Of a stretch of 64,000 nucleotides of DNA, positions 1 to 10,180 are shown one piece after another. The DNA is taken from contig NZ_BBCC01000001.1 of the NCBI RefSeq assembly GCF_001311845.1, forward strand, positions 50,532-114,531. The letters are read 5' to 3'. Each line of letters begins with the position of its first letter. Position 1 is the stretch's first letter. Under the pieces are notes generated by a model. The model worked only from the letters and a program-made list of their open reading frames with translations, did no database searches and was not told where the DNA came from. A program made the position numbers and the translations under genes. This stretch comes from Desulfosarcina cetonica JCM 12296 (GTDB lineage: Bacteria; Desulfobacterota; Desulfobacteria; Desulfobacterales; Desulfosarcinaceae).

Positions 1-29
1 AAACCATCGTCAACGACACCGACAATTGA
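1..29 (+). CDS. Possible 3' end of an upstream gene (partial)
   Basis: An open frame enters from the left edge and ends at a TGA at 27-29, reading TIVNDTDN before the stop. Only eight residues are visible, so no product can be named. The bidirectional terminator about 60 bases downstream makes the end of a plus-strand gene here plausible, but the frame could equally be chance. Confidence 0.25.
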
Positions 30-80
30 CAGCAGCCGATAGCGGCGCTTTCATCCGCTAAACGAACCATAGGGTTTGAT

Positions 81-119
81 CATAAAAAAAGCCAGGAGCG
101 ACTTTCGTCCTGGCTTTTT
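81..119. terminator. Bidirectional rho-independent terminator
   Basis: GCCAGGA at 91-97 pairs with TCCTGGC at 107-113. The stem is flanked by seven A residues on the left and five T residues on the right, so it can end transcription from both sides: the gene leaving the left edge and the minus-strand beta-oxidation pair. Confidence 0.8.
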
Positions 120-193
120 CGATACTCGGCCGATCAAGCCCCCCATGTGCGGGGCGTTAGGCCTCGGTCAGCATGCCGATTATTGGCCCCTAC

Positions 194-2223
194 CTATTTG
201 GTAAAATTCGGCTTGCGTTTTTCCAGGAAGGCGAAAACCCTTCCCGGGGGGCGTCGATACAAGAGATATCCCCGCAACGTTCGTAGGTAATCTCCATGGC
301 GGCCTTGAGGCTGTCGGCAGCGGCACCCTCGTTGACCACGCGGGCGACGATGCCCAGGGCTTCTTTGCTCAACGGCATGTTGCCGGCCTTGGGTTCGTCC
401 GGAACCGTGAATTCGGGAATGCTCACGGCACCGGTGGCCGCCCGGGGAATCTGGCCGGATAGGCGATCGACCTCGGCCATGGCAGCCTGAATCAGTTCCG
501 GAAAACTGCTGGCAACGGTTTGAACCATGCCGATTTCCACAGCTTCCTGGCAAGTGAGACGTTTGGCCTCGCCCACCATGCCGTGGAAGGTCTCCGCGGC
601 CTGCGGCCACTTACGGTAGGGCATCACCGCCCCGCCCATGCCGGGCAGGATGCCCAGGGTAATCTCCGGCAATTGAAAAAAGGCCTTTTTATCCGCCACC
701 CGGCTGTGGCAAGCGATGGCCACTTCCACGCCGCCCCCCATGGCCAAGCCGTTGACTGCCGCCACCACGGGTTTGTCCATCTGGTCGATGTATTCGATCA
801 GCTTGCTGTTACGGCGGGAAAGGGCCGCACCAGCCGCATGGTCGCCCAAAGTGGCGATGAATCCGCCGATGTCGGCACCGGCACAAAAAGCCTTGGTGCC
901 GTATCCGGTGATGATGAACCCCTTCACCGCTGAATCCGCCTCGCCCTTTTTCAGCTCGGCCAGAATTTCATCGCAGCTGTAAGCGCTCAAGGCATTGGCC
1001 GCCTGGGGCCGACGCATGGTGATAATGCGCACGCCATCGTTGTCATCCACCAGGATGTCGCGGGGGAAGTCGGTGTATTCGGCGATGGGCCGCGTGGGCG
1101 CCGGGAACCCGGGCCGCTCCTTGACAAAGGCGTCGGCAATCCGTTGGACCTCGGCCTCACCCAGGTCGGCCATCAATTCAAACACGCCTTTCTTGAAAGC
1201 CAGACCGATCATACTACCAAAGTTGAGATCCGAGCGTGTTCCTACGCCGCGATCGGCAATGTCGAAGCACTGGGAGAACACCAGCCCCAACAGCCGATCC
1301 TTGATCCAGCCGGCCACATCTTCCGGCACATCCACCTGGGTCCCCGGACGGTTGACCGTCCACTGGGCCACCGAATGTAACAGGTTCGACGGCTGGTAAC
1401 AGGGATTTTCCCCCATGCGCCGGGTCTGGGATTCGTAGATCAGGGGATTGCCGCCGGTCAGGTTGAGCACGAAAAACGGTCCGGCAGCCACCAGGGATTC
1501 GGCCACACGGTCCACCTGTTTGGCGGTGGCGCGGTCCAGAAGAAAGACCGCCTCGCTGGTGTAGCTCTCGAAGATGCGGTTCAACAGAAAGGAGTAGACG
1601 TTGTCCGTCACCAAAGGCGCCTTGCCCGTGTTGGCGAAAAACCACAACAGATTGTTGATCAGTTCGTCCGAAGCGCCTTCCCAATTGATCACCTCCACGG
1701 GCAGACTGCGCCAGGCCGGGGCGAAAAAATGGGTGATCGTGCTGCGTTCCGGATGCTTCATTTCGGCAAAGATCTCATGGGCCGGAATACCGCTGGTGTT
1801 GGAGGTCAGGATCGCCTTCTCACTGGTGGCGGCCTCCAGATTAGCAAAAATCTTCTTCTTCAGCGCCAGGTTTTCCGTAGCCGCCTCGATGACCAGCCCG
1901 CAATTCTTCAACTGGCCGTAATCGGTGGTGTAGACGATGTTGGCGAGCACCTTCTCGGCCACCTCGGGCTTCATCTTCTTCTTTTGTACGGCCTTCTCGG
2001 CGTACCCCTTGAATCGGGCCTCGGCCTTTTTAAGCGGTTCCTCGACCACGTCGACCAGGTAGAGCTTCCTGTCGGGCAACCCCGTACGCAGGTAATAAGC
2101 GATATCCGGGCCGATATGGCCGGCACCCACCACCGCCATCTCATCGGGCAGGGCGACCGTCGGCTGGATGAGGTAAGGATTCTGAAAGGATGGATAGAGT
2201 TTCTTTTGGTTTGCCATGCTCAC
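194..2223 (-). CDS. 3-hydroxyacyl-CoA dehydrogenase / enoyl-CoA hydratase fusion (frameshift near the 3' end)
   Basis: Bifunctional beta-oxidation enzyme that hydrates an enoyl-CoA and oxidises the 3-hydroxyacyl-CoA with NAD+ in the cytoplasm. The dehydrogenase comes first: a Rossmann motif VVGAGHIG at about residue 31, and a THFFAP segment carrying the expected catalytic His. A crotonase domain follows from about residue 390, with FCAGADIGG and LPEITLGILPGMGG (oxyanion hole and acid residue). This order is the reverse of FadB and matches the archaeal-type dehydrogenase/crotonase fusions. The frame that stays open to 190 ends in an unnatural tail. Adding one base in the CCC at 238-240 restores VFAFLEKRKPNFTK and a stop at 194, a typical crotonase C-terminus. 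The thiolase 21 bases upstream is probably co-transcribed. The frame is certain; chain-length specificity is unknown. Confidence 0.9.
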
Positions 2224-2244
2224 GTCTCCTAGGGTTACGGCCGA

Positions 2245-3432
2245 TCAGTTGACCTTGACGATCAGGGAAGCGCCGCTGTCGCCGGCGGCACAACCGGACA
2301 GAAGGCCATAGCCACCGCCCAGAATAACCAATTCCTCGATCAGTTCAACAAACAGACGCATGGTCGTGGGCCCCTGGGGATGACCGAAAATCATGGAGCT
2401 ACCGTAATTGTTGAAGATCTTCTCGTCGACCCCCATGATCTTCTGCATGGTCAGGTCATTGACCGTGAAGGGGTTGTGGGTTTTCACCGCTGCCAGATCG
2501 GCAACGCTCAGCCCGGCGTTTTTCAGCGAATTCTGGGCGGCAAACGTGGCCGCTTCAGGCATATGGGCCTTGTCGGCCCGGGCCGCGCCATAGGCGATCA
2601 GCTGAATGGTTATGTTCTTGTCGGCGGAAAGTTCGTCGGCCTTGGCCTTCGTTGTCACGATCATGCCGGCGTTACCGTCGGCCGGATGGGTCTGGGCGCC
2701 GAAGGTGATCACGCAACCGGGTTTGGTCTTCAATCTGGCCATCCCCTCCTCGGTGCAGGGGGTAATGCCTTCGTCCTCGGCAAAAACGACGGTTTTCTTC
2801 CTGGATACCTGAACTTCCAAGGGCAGCATGTAGCGTTTCTGGAACTCGCGGTCATTTTTCAACGCATCGGTATATTTGTTATAACGCGCGATGGCCATGG
2901 CATCGGACTGCTCACGGGTGAACCCATGCTTTTTAGCCACGTTCTCGGCCGTGCCGGTGGGGCTGGTCTCGGCCATGGGGTCCATGGCGAAACCGTCCAT
3001 CACCCAGCTTTCGAAGGTCGGCTGGCCGCCGGGACCGGTGGGGTTCGGCCAGAGGATATTGGGGCCGTTGGACATGCGATCTGTCGTGGCCACAAGCATC
3101 GTCTGATTGTTGCCGTTCTCGATGCAATTGGCCGCATAATTCAGCGATACGGTAGAAGTGGCGCAAGCCTGGGCCATCAAGGGTCCGCTGATCTTCGGGT
3201 TCCCCATCAGCGAAGCGTAGTAGGGAGACGCATAAAACCAGCTTTTCTGGGGGATGGTGGTACCGAACACAATGCCGTCGAACAAATCCGGCGTATACCC
3301 CCGGAGGGTAAAAAATTGCCGCGTGGCCGCAGCCGCCAGATGCACCGAGTCCTGGTTTGCCAGCATTCCCTGCCAGCGGCTGAACGGTGAACTCCAGTAG
3401 CCTTTATAAGGAACAAACGCCTTGCTGAACAT
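2245..3432 (-). CDS. Thiolase family acetyl-CoA acyltransferase
   Basis: A 395-residue thiolase that would cleave 3-ketoacyl-CoA with CoA, or condense two acetyl-CoA. AQACATST at about residue 88 holds the acyl-accepting Cys (about Cys90). GHPQGPTTMR near residue 350 corresponds to the conserved His segment, although the usual GHPxGxxG is altered. The C-terminal GCAAGDSG replaces the common CxGGGxG. An AAGGAGG Shine-Dalgarno lies close upstream of the ATG. It is the promoter-proximal gene of a two-gene unit with the dehydrogenase/hydratase fusion, so the pair can carry out three steps of beta-oxidation or its reversal. The atypical catalytic loops suggest a divergent thiolase subfamily, with activity inferred from the family. 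Confidence 0.88.
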   Translation of the reverse strand: MFSKAFVPYKGYWSSPFSRWQGMLANQDSVHLAAAATRQFFTLRGYTPDLFDGIVFGTTIPQKSWFYASPYYASLMGNPKISGPLMAQACATSTVSLNYAANCIENGNNQTMLVATTDRMSNGPNILWPNPTGPGGQPTFESWVMDGFAMDPMAETSPTGTAENVAKKHGFTREQSDAMAIARYNKYTDALKNDREFQKRYMLPLEVQVSRKKTVVFAEDEGITPCTEEGMARLKTKPGCVITFGAQTHPADGNAGMIVTTKAKADELSADKNITIQLIAYGAARADKAHMPEAATFAAQNSLKNAGLSVADLAAVKTHNPFTVNDLTMQKIMGVDEKIFNNYGSSMIFGHPQGPTTMRLFVELIEELVILGGGYGLLSGCAAGDSGASLIVKVN

Positions 3433-3869
3433 ATCTCCTCCTTAAATAATTTAGGTGTCAAAGGGTTCATTGTGCTGCCCATACAGATAAAACAATCCCA
3501 CACGATCATGCGATACAACGGTGGATCTTCGTTAGGGTACAAAACAAAATGGCAGGATATCGATTTTCCATAAATATAGAATTTAGCGGGCCTTAATTCA
3601 TATGTCAACTATTAAGATATTAACTATTAGCACGGCCACGGGAACGCATCATCGGTTTGATCTTGCGGAACCGACTGCATTTAAATGTTGTCAAAAAGTA
3701 AAGCGATGATTAGAATTGCCCAATTTTGTCGATGGCGCTGGTTCCTGGGAGAGGCTTTCAGCGTGCATCGGCAACTCGGACAAACGAACCCAAATAGAGA
3801 CACGGATACAACAGCCCGCAAGCGCTCGCCACGATATCGGCTCGGCGCATGACAGGATAAAATCGGCGC
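3433..3869. other. Divergent intergenic region between thiolase and lpxC
   Basis: I see no convincing gene in these 437 bases. The region should hold the promoters of the thiolase operon (minus) and the lpxC operon (plus). Two direct copies of AACTATTA at 3607-3614 and 3622-3629, 15 bases apart, could be operator half-sites. No sigma-70 promoter stood out clearly. Confidence 0.4.
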
Positions 3870-4757
3870 ATGAACAAGCATCAGCAAACCCTTGCTCGGG
3901 TGGTGAGTAGTTCTGGAATTGGCGTTCATTCAGGGAAAACGGTTACCCTGACGATCAACCCCGCGCCCCCCAACCATGGTATTCGCTTCGTGCGTACCGA
4001 CCTGCCGGGCCGTCCCGGTGTGACGGCGCATTTCAACAATGTGGTCGACACCAGTTTGGCAACGGTCATCGGCGCCGAGGGATGCATCGTATCGACGATT
4101 GAACATCTGATGGCCGGGTTCAGCGGTATGTCCATCGACAATGCCATTGTCGAGGTCGATGCCTATGAACTGCCGATCATGGATGGCAGTGCCCAGCCGT
4201 TTACCGAACTGATTCAATCGGCAGGCATCCAGCACCAAGACGGCAATAAGTGCTACTTCAAGGTCACCGCGCCCATCACCCTGGCCGAGAACGGAAAATC
4301 CGTTACCATCTATCCTGCGGATGTCTTCAGAATCACCTGCACCATCGTTTATGATCATCCGTTGATCGGCACCCAAACCTGCGATTTTGTGGTCACCCCG
4401 GAAGTCTTCCGGAAAGAGATCTCTTCGGCAAGGACCTTCGGTTTTCTGCATGAAGTGGAAATGATGAAACGGTTTGGCCTGGGTCGCGGCGGATCCCTGG
4501 ACAATGCCGTGGTCATTGATGGCGACCACGTCCTCAATGACGGCGGTTTGCGCTTTGTCGATGAATTTGTCCGCCACAAGGCACTGGACTGCATCGGCGA
4601 TTTTTCCCTGATCGGCATGCCCATCATCGGCCATGTGGTAACCGAGCGTTCCGGGCATGCCTTCAATCACGCCTTCCTGGAAAAGTTCTTCAGTCAAAAA
4701 GAATCTTGGGAAACGTTTACCCTGGCCTGTGACGCGGTATCGGCAAACGGTTCGTAA
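3870..4757 (+). CDS. lpxC: UDP-3-O-acyl-N-acetylglucosamine deacetylase
   Basis: Zinc enzyme for the committed step of lipid A synthesis: it removes the N-acetyl group of UDP-3-O-acyl-GlcNAc in the cytoplasm. The 295-residue length is usual. Residues matching the family's zinc ligands and catalytic acid are visible: STIEHLMAGF (Glu78, His79), HKALDCIGD (His236, Asp240) and SGHAFNH (His263). The ATG lies within a short direct repeat, TCGGCGCATGA, which occurs twice just upstream and over the start. It is the first gene of a plus-strand run with the DUF4390 protein and the NtrYX-like pair. Its presence shows a lipopolysaccharide-bearing, Gram-negative cell. Confidence 0.95.
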   Translation: MNKHQQTLARVVSSSGIGVHSGKTVTLTINPAPPNHGIRFVRTDLPGRPGVTAHFNNVVDTSLATVIGAEGCIVSTIEHLMAGFSGMSIDNAIVEVDAYELPIMDGSAQPFTELIQSAGIQHQDGNKCYFKVTAPITLAENGKSVTIYPADVFRITCTIVYDHPLIGTQTCDFVVTPEVFRKEISSARTFGFLHEVEMMKRFGLGRGGSLDNAVVIDGDHVLNDGGLRFVDEFVRHKALDCIGDFSLIGMPIIGHVVTERSGHAFNHAFLEKFFSQKESWETFTLACDAVSANGS

Positions 4758-4869
4758 TCAAAACACCTTGCCATTTTCAACCAACTCCGCTATGTTCGGT
4801 TTTCGTATTGTTTTCTTCTATTTAGTCAACTCAAACGATCAGTGACGGGGCCATGAACCGATCCGGACG

Positions 4870-5424
4870 GTGGATTGCCGGTTTTTTATAGCGGCCATGC
4901 TTGTATTCGCCGCCCGGGTCCCGGCCATGGCCAAACAAGCCACACTCACCAACATCATCGTAACCAATACCCGGGACGACCTGTTAATCTACCTGTCGGT
5001 GGAAGGGGCCTTCACCCCCAAAATGGAAGCGGCCGTCAACAACGGCATCCCGGCCACGTTTTCTTTTTTTATCAAGCTTTATCGAACCCGTGGCATGTGG
5101 TTCGATAAAGAGCTGGTGGATCTGTCCCTGACCCACACCATCAAGTACAACAGCCTGAAGAAAGAGTATGCCATATCGCGGTCATGGGACCCCAACAGCC
5201 CCGTGGTCGTTCACTCCTTCGATATGGCGAAAAAACTCATGACCGAGATCGACAGTCTCAACGTGATTCGGCTGGAACAACTGACCAAGGACAGCCATTA
5301 CCAAATACAGGCAAAAGCGAAACTCAGTCGGGTAACCTTGCCCTACTATCTGCATTACGTTCTCTTCTTTCTATCCCTCTGGGATTTTGAAACCGACTGG
5401 TATACCATCGATTTTATCTACTAA
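4870..5424 (+). CDS. DUF4390-type exported protein upstream of NtrY
   Basis: A protein of 184 residues with a GTG start, a hydrophobic N-terminus ending near AMAKQ (probable signal peptide) and a mixed beta-rich body. It resembles the DUF4390 family that commonly precedes an NtrY-like kinase in Desulfobacterota. The function of the family is not known to me. An ATG at 4897 is an alternative start that would shorten the signal sequence. The 17-base gap to the downstream kinase suggests co-transcription and perhaps a periplasmic sensing or accessory role for that kinase, which is inference from position only. Confidence 0.7.
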   Translation: MDCRFFIAAMLVFAARVPAMAKQATLTNIIVTNTRDDLLIYLSVEGAFTPKMEAAVNNGIPATFSFFIKLYRTRGMWFDKELVDLSLTHTIKYNSLKKEYAISRSWDPNSPVVVHSFDMAKKLMTEIDSLNVIRLEQLTKDSHYQIQAKAKLSRVTLPYYLHYVLFFLSLWDFETDWYTIDFIY

Positions 5425-5441
5425 CGGTCGCACCTGCTAAA

Positions 5442-7681
5442 ATGAACTACGGCAACGGCAACCCGCCCCATCGACCACGTCTCTCCCCGGAGGAACGCAG
5501 ACGTCGCAAGCGCGAGTTGGTGATCGGCATCGTCGTCATTATCATGGTGACCCTGCTCACCCTGGCGGAAAACCGCATCGTCACTTTCGGCACGGACATT
5601 CCCGTCTCCAATACCATATTGATGTTCATCCTGATCAACATCAATCTGTTGCTCCTGATCCTGCTGATCTTTCTGGTTTTCCGCAATCTGGTAAAACTGC
5701 TCTATGCCCGGCGCCGCAAAGCGATGGGATCCCGGCTGCGTACCCGACTGGTCATGGCTTTCGTGGCGCTGTCACTGCTGCCCACCACCATCTTATTTTT
5801 TTTCGCCATCAATTTCATCACCAACAGTATTGAATTCTGGTTCAACGTACCCGTCGAACAGGCATTGAAAAAGTCTCTCCTGGTGGGGCAAAAGTTCTAC
5901 CGTGAAAACGAGGTACGCCATCGGTTCTTCCTCGAACGCATCGCTTATCAGATCCAGCGCAAAGATATGATCGCGCCGGACAAGACCAAGGAACTCAACC
6001 ATTATCTTCAGATCGTCCAGCGCGAGTTTGATATCGATGTGGTGGAAGTATACTCCGCCAACTATAACCGTCTCACCTACGCGCTGGGGAAAAACCTGGA
6101 GGCGATGGACGTCAAGCCGCCTCACCGGGCACATTTACCACCGATATCGGCACGCGAGGCATTCGCACCCAGACCGTAACCCTGGGTGAGGGGGAATTGC
6201 TGCGAACCATCAGCACCCTACCCTTTGGTGCCGCGTCCAATGAAGCCATCGCCTACCTTGCCCTGGGGAATCTGATTCCTCGCGATCTGGCCGAAAACCT
6301 GGAGTCCATCTCCCGCGGAATAGACGAATACCAGCAGATCAAATTGCTCAAAAAGCCGATCCAGGTCACCTACTACATTACCCTTTCCATCGTGGCCCTT
6401 TTGGTGCTTTTCTGTGCGGTATGGTTCGGTTTTTACCTGGCCAAGACCATCACCATCCCCATCATGGATCTGGCCGACGGAACCCGACGCGTGGCCGACG
6501 GGGATCTGACGGTCACCATTGACAGCATGGCCGCCGATGACGAAATCGGCAGCCTTATCGAAGCCTTCAACAAAATGACGCGCGATCTGCGTTCCAACCG
6601 CCAGCAATTGGAATTGTCGGCCCGCAAACTGACCGAACAGAACCAGGAGATCGAATCCCGGCGGCAGTATATGGAAATCGTTCTGCAAAATGTTTCCGCT
6701 GGCGTCATCACGACCGATGCCAACGGGATGATCACCACCTTCAACAAATCAGCGGAACACATGCTGGACATCGATGCCGGTCAAATCCTTGAAAAACATT
6801 ACAGTGAATTGCTCGTCACCAAACACCTTCAGTTCGCCGATGACGTGATGGAAGAGGTCTTGGGCGTGGGCGAACAAACCCTGGAAATCCCCATGCGGGT
6901 CGTGGTCAGCGGGCAGCCGCGGACCTTCTTGGTCTATGTCACGGCGCTTCGGGACGAGCAGAGCAACCCCATCGGGTTCGTCATGGTTTTCGACGACCTG
7001 ACCGAACTCGAAAAAGCCCAGCGCATGGCGGCCTGGCGGGAAGTGGCCCGACGCATCGCCCATGAGGTCAAGAATCCCCTCACCCCCATCAGCCTGTCGG
7101 CCCAACGCTTGAAAAGGCGCTACTCCGGCCGCATCAACGAGCCTGTTTTCGACGAATGCACCCAGATGATCATCGATCACGTGGACCTGATCCGCAACCT
7201 GGTCAACGAATTTTCAACTTTCGCCCGCTTTCCCACGGCGGATCCAAAACCGGGTCACCTGCCACCCATCATCGAGGAAACCGTCGCACTCTACCGTGAA
7301 GGGCATCCGGAAATTACCTTCGGCGTCCAGATGGAGGAAGGCATTCCCATCTTGAACCTGGATCGTCAACAATTCAAACAGGCCATGATCAATCTGGTGG
7401 ACAATGCGGTTGCGGCCGTTCGCAACCAGGGCCACATTACCATTTCGGCCATCTTTGATCCCATTCTGAAACGCGTTCGCATCGAAGTCGCCGACGACGG
7501 CACCGGCATTTCCGATGCCGACAAAATTCGCCTCTTCGAACCCAACTTCTCGACGAAAAAATCCGGTATGGGATTGGGATTGACCATCGTCAACTCCATT
7601 GTCAGCGACCACAATGGTATGATACGGGTGCAGGACAATCTGCCCAAAGGCGCCAAGTTTGTCATCGAATTGCCTGTCTAG
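5442..7681 (+). CDS. NtrY-like membrane sensor histidine kinase (one frameshift)
   Basis: Reconstructed length is about 746 residues. Two membrane segments lie near the N-terminus, with more around residues 108-130 and 310-335. A HAMP linker and a PAS domain (near VLQNVSAGVITT) follow. The HisKA box is RIAHEVKNPLTPISL, and the HATPase has NLVDNAVAAV and GMGLGLTIV. Together these give the NtrY architecture. The frame breaks between 6117 and 6130: the N-terminal frame ends at 6179, while the next frame reads back in-frame to about 6125 (GTFTTDIGTRG). One extra G in the GGG at 6127-6129 joins them. The NtrX-like regulator follows 61 bases downstream. The signal sensed is unknown; nitrogen control should not be assumed. 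Confidence 0.88.
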
Positions 7682-7742
7682 GCGTTTTTGCCCCAACCTT
7701 CACAAAGGCCCATGGCGCAGGCTGGAAAAAGGAGCGTGACGC

Positions 7743-9085
7743 ATGTTTCCATCGATCCTGGTTGTCGATGACGAACCGTCCATCGTACAATCCCTGAGCG
7801 GCCTCTTATCCGATGAAGGCTTTGATGTCATCACCGCTAGCAACGGCTACGAAGCCTTGAAAACCATCGACGCCGAATTGCCCGACCTGGTTCTGCTGGA
7901 TATCTGGATGCCGGGCATCGATGGCATCGAAACCTTGAAAGAGATCAAGAAAAACCACTCGGCGCTGCCGGTCATCATCATTACCGGCCATGGCAATGTC
8001 GAAACCGCCGTAAAGGCCACCAAGCTGGGCGCTTATGACCTGATCGAAAAACCGCTCAACATCGACAAAGTCATCGTGGCCATCAACAACGCGCTCAACT
8101 TCCGTCGCCTGGAGGAAGAGAACCGATACCTGCGCAAAAAGACCATTGAACGGCATTCCATCAGCGGCAACAGCCCGCCCGTCCAGGTGTTGAAGCAACA
8201 GATCGCCACTGTGGCGCCCACCGGGTCGTGGGTGTTGATCAAGGGTGAAAACGGTACCGGCAAGGAGCTGGTGGCCAGAACCATTCACCAGCTCAGCCCC
8301 CGGGCCGATGCCCCCATGATTGATGTCAACTGCGCCGCCATTCCCGAAAGTCTTATTGAAAGTGAGCTCTTCGGCCATGAAAAAGGTGTTGTCCCCGGAT
8401 CGAACAGCAGAAAGCGAGGAAAATTCGAGCTGGCCAATGGCGGAACCATCTTCCTTGACGAAATCGGCGACATGAGCCTGAACACCCAAGCCAAGATTCT
8501 GCGCGTGCTGGACGAAAAAAAATTCCAGCGCGTGGGTGGCGGGCGGGACCTGACCATGGATGTGCGGATTATTGCCGCCACAAACAAGGACCTGGAAACG
8601 GAAATGGCCAACGGGCGGTTCCGAGATGACCTTTACTACCGGCTCAACGTGGTTCCCATCGAGGTCGCGCCCCTGCGCGAGCGCAAGGACGATATTCCCG
8701 TGCTGGCTGAAATTTTCCTTGCCGAGGCGGCCACCAGCAATCGTGAAAAACGCAAGACCTTGGCCGCCGAGACCTTGCCCGTGCTGACCCAATATAATTG
8801 GCCGGGCAATGTGCGCGAATTGAAAAACCTCATCGAGCGGCTGGTGATCATGGTCCAGGGGGACGTTATCCAATGCAACCACCTGCCCCCCACCTCTTCG
8901 ATCCGAAGACCGGCCCCCATGAGCTCTTTTCCATCGATCATCTGGACGCGGCACGCCGGGCTTTCGAAAGGGAATATGTGAACAAGAAGCTGGCCGCCAA
9001 CGATAACGATGTCGCCAAAACGGCGAAAGCCATCGGCGTGAAGACCGCATATATCAAATCGCTCCTGGCGGAGCGCAAGGGATGA
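7743..9085 (+). CDS. NtrX-like response regulator with AAA+ domain (one frameshift)
   Basis: Receiver domain (VVDDE, then the phosphoacceptor in LLDIWMPG at about residue 53), AAA+ sigma-54 activator domain (GENGTGKE Walker A, LDEIGDMS Walker [10 protein letters not shown]) and a C-terminal helix-turn-helix. The family's GAFTGA loop, which contacts sigma-54, reads GVVPGS here at about residue 214, so direct sigma-54 activation is doubtful. The frame breaks in the six C residues at 8886-8891. Adding one C joins CNHLPP to [18 protein letters not shown] and leads to the HTH ending at 9085. The end overlaps rsmD by four bases (ATGA). It is the cognate partner of the upstream kinase by position. 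Confidence 0.85.
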
Positions 9086-9634
9086 GGGTGATCAGCGGTC
9101 GGCTGAAGGGACGGCGGCTGGTGGCGCCGGCGGGAATGAACACCCGCCCCACGGCCGACCGAATAAAAGAATCGGTGTTCAACATCCTCGGCCCCACCAT
9201 TCAGGCCCAAAAGGTGCTCGACCTGTTTGCCGGTACCGGCGCTGGGAATCGAAGCCTTGAGCCGGGGCGCGTTGACGGCGGTCTTCATTGATCAGGCAAA
9301 ACCAGCACTCGCGACAATCCGGCGCAATCTGAGGGATCTCCAGTTGGAAGCCCGCACCCGGGTCATTCAATGGGATATCCGCAAAAACCTCAATTGCCTG
9401 AGGACCGAACCTCAGCCGTTTGACCTGATCTTCATGGACCCGCCCTATGAAACCGATGCCGTCTTGCCGACACTGACGGCGCTGACCATAAGTGGCATGC
9501 TGGCCGATACGGCCCGGATCGTCGTCGAACACAGCCGCCGGGAAACCATCCTCCCGGTTCCCGCCGGGTTGGTCCTGGTTAGCCAGCGACAATTTGGGAA
9601 AACCCTTGTTTCCTTTCTGAATGCCGTGTTATAG
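9082..9634 (+). CDS. rsmD: 16S rRNA (guanine966-N2)-methyltransferase RsmD (frameshift)
   Basis: S-adenosylmethionine-dependent methylase of 16S rRNA G966. The N-terminus [11 protein letters not shown], the SAM motif LDLFAGTGA and the catalytic MDPPYE are typical. The frame breaks at 9241-9243: the sequence gives GTGA followed by nonsense, while [10 protein letters not shown] continues in another frame. Restoring two bases (GCCCTG in place of GCTG) repairs it and gives 184 residues, the usual length. The start overlaps the stop of the NtrX-like gene, and coaD follows after 60 bases, an rsmD-coaD order common in bacteria. Confidence 0.9.
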
Positions 9635-9694
9635 ACCGTTTCCAAATCATTATGCGCCCATTTTCATTTGCTGAGACGAACCGCTGGAGAAATC

Positions 9695-10177
9695 ATGCAA
9701 CGCATTGCTATCTATCCCGGCTCATTCGATCCTGTCACCAACGGCCATCTCGACATCGCCAAACGTGGGCTGAAACTGTTCGACCGCATCATCGTCGCCA
9801 TCTTGCACAACCCGGGCAAGAAGTCGCTCTTCACCGTTGAGGAACGGTTGGAAATGCTCGCCGAATCGATGATGGGAATCGATAATGTCGAGTTTGACAC
9901 GTTTGACGGCCTGTTGGTGGATTATGCCCACCGGTGTAAAGCCAGCGCGATTCTGCGAGGCATGCGGGCCGTTTCCGACTTCGAATATGAATTTCAGCTG
10001 GCGTTGATGAACAGAAAGCTCAACCGGGAAGTGGAGACGGTTTTTCTCATGACCGGTTTGCGCTGGATTTTTACCAGTTCATCGATCATCAAGGAAGCGG
10101 CCCGCTTCGGCGGTGATATATCCGACATGGTACCGCCTGGGGTCAACCGGCGGATCCAGGCCAAATTCGGGTTCTGA
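9695..10177 (+). CDS. coaD: Phosphopantetheine adenylyltransferase
   Basis: Catalyses the penultimate step of coenzyme A synthesis, ATP plus 4'-phosphopantetheine to dephospho-CoA. The N-terminus IAIYPGSFDPVTNGH carries the nucleotidyltransferase GxxxPxxxGH site, and FTSSSIIKE near the C-terminus is also conserved. I chose the ATG at 9695 because it places the family's first strand at the N-terminus and has a GGAGA about nine bases upstream; the frame is open nine codons further back. The length of 160 residues is normal. The LysR gene starts four bases after the stop. Confidence 0.95.
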   Translation: MQRIAIYPGSFDPVTNGHLDIAKRGLKLFDRIIVAILHNPGKKSLFTVEERLEMLAESMMGIDNVEFDTFDGLLVDYAHRCKASAILRGMRAVSDFEYEFQLALMNRKLNREVETVFLMTGLRWIFTSSSIIKEAARFGGDISDMVPPGVNRRIQAKFGF

Positions 10178-10180
10178 TCC

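Noticed and set aside
3681..3929. Minus-strand frame of 82 codons before lpxC
   Set aside because: It overlaps the lpxC start, has unnatural composition and no ribosome binding site.
6081..6130. Possible programmed -1 frameshift in the NtrY-like kinase at a G/A-rich run
   Set aside because: The run GGGGAAAAAC is not a proper slippery heptamer in the zero frame, the protein stays natural for about ten codons beyond it, and many other genes show the same missing-base pattern.
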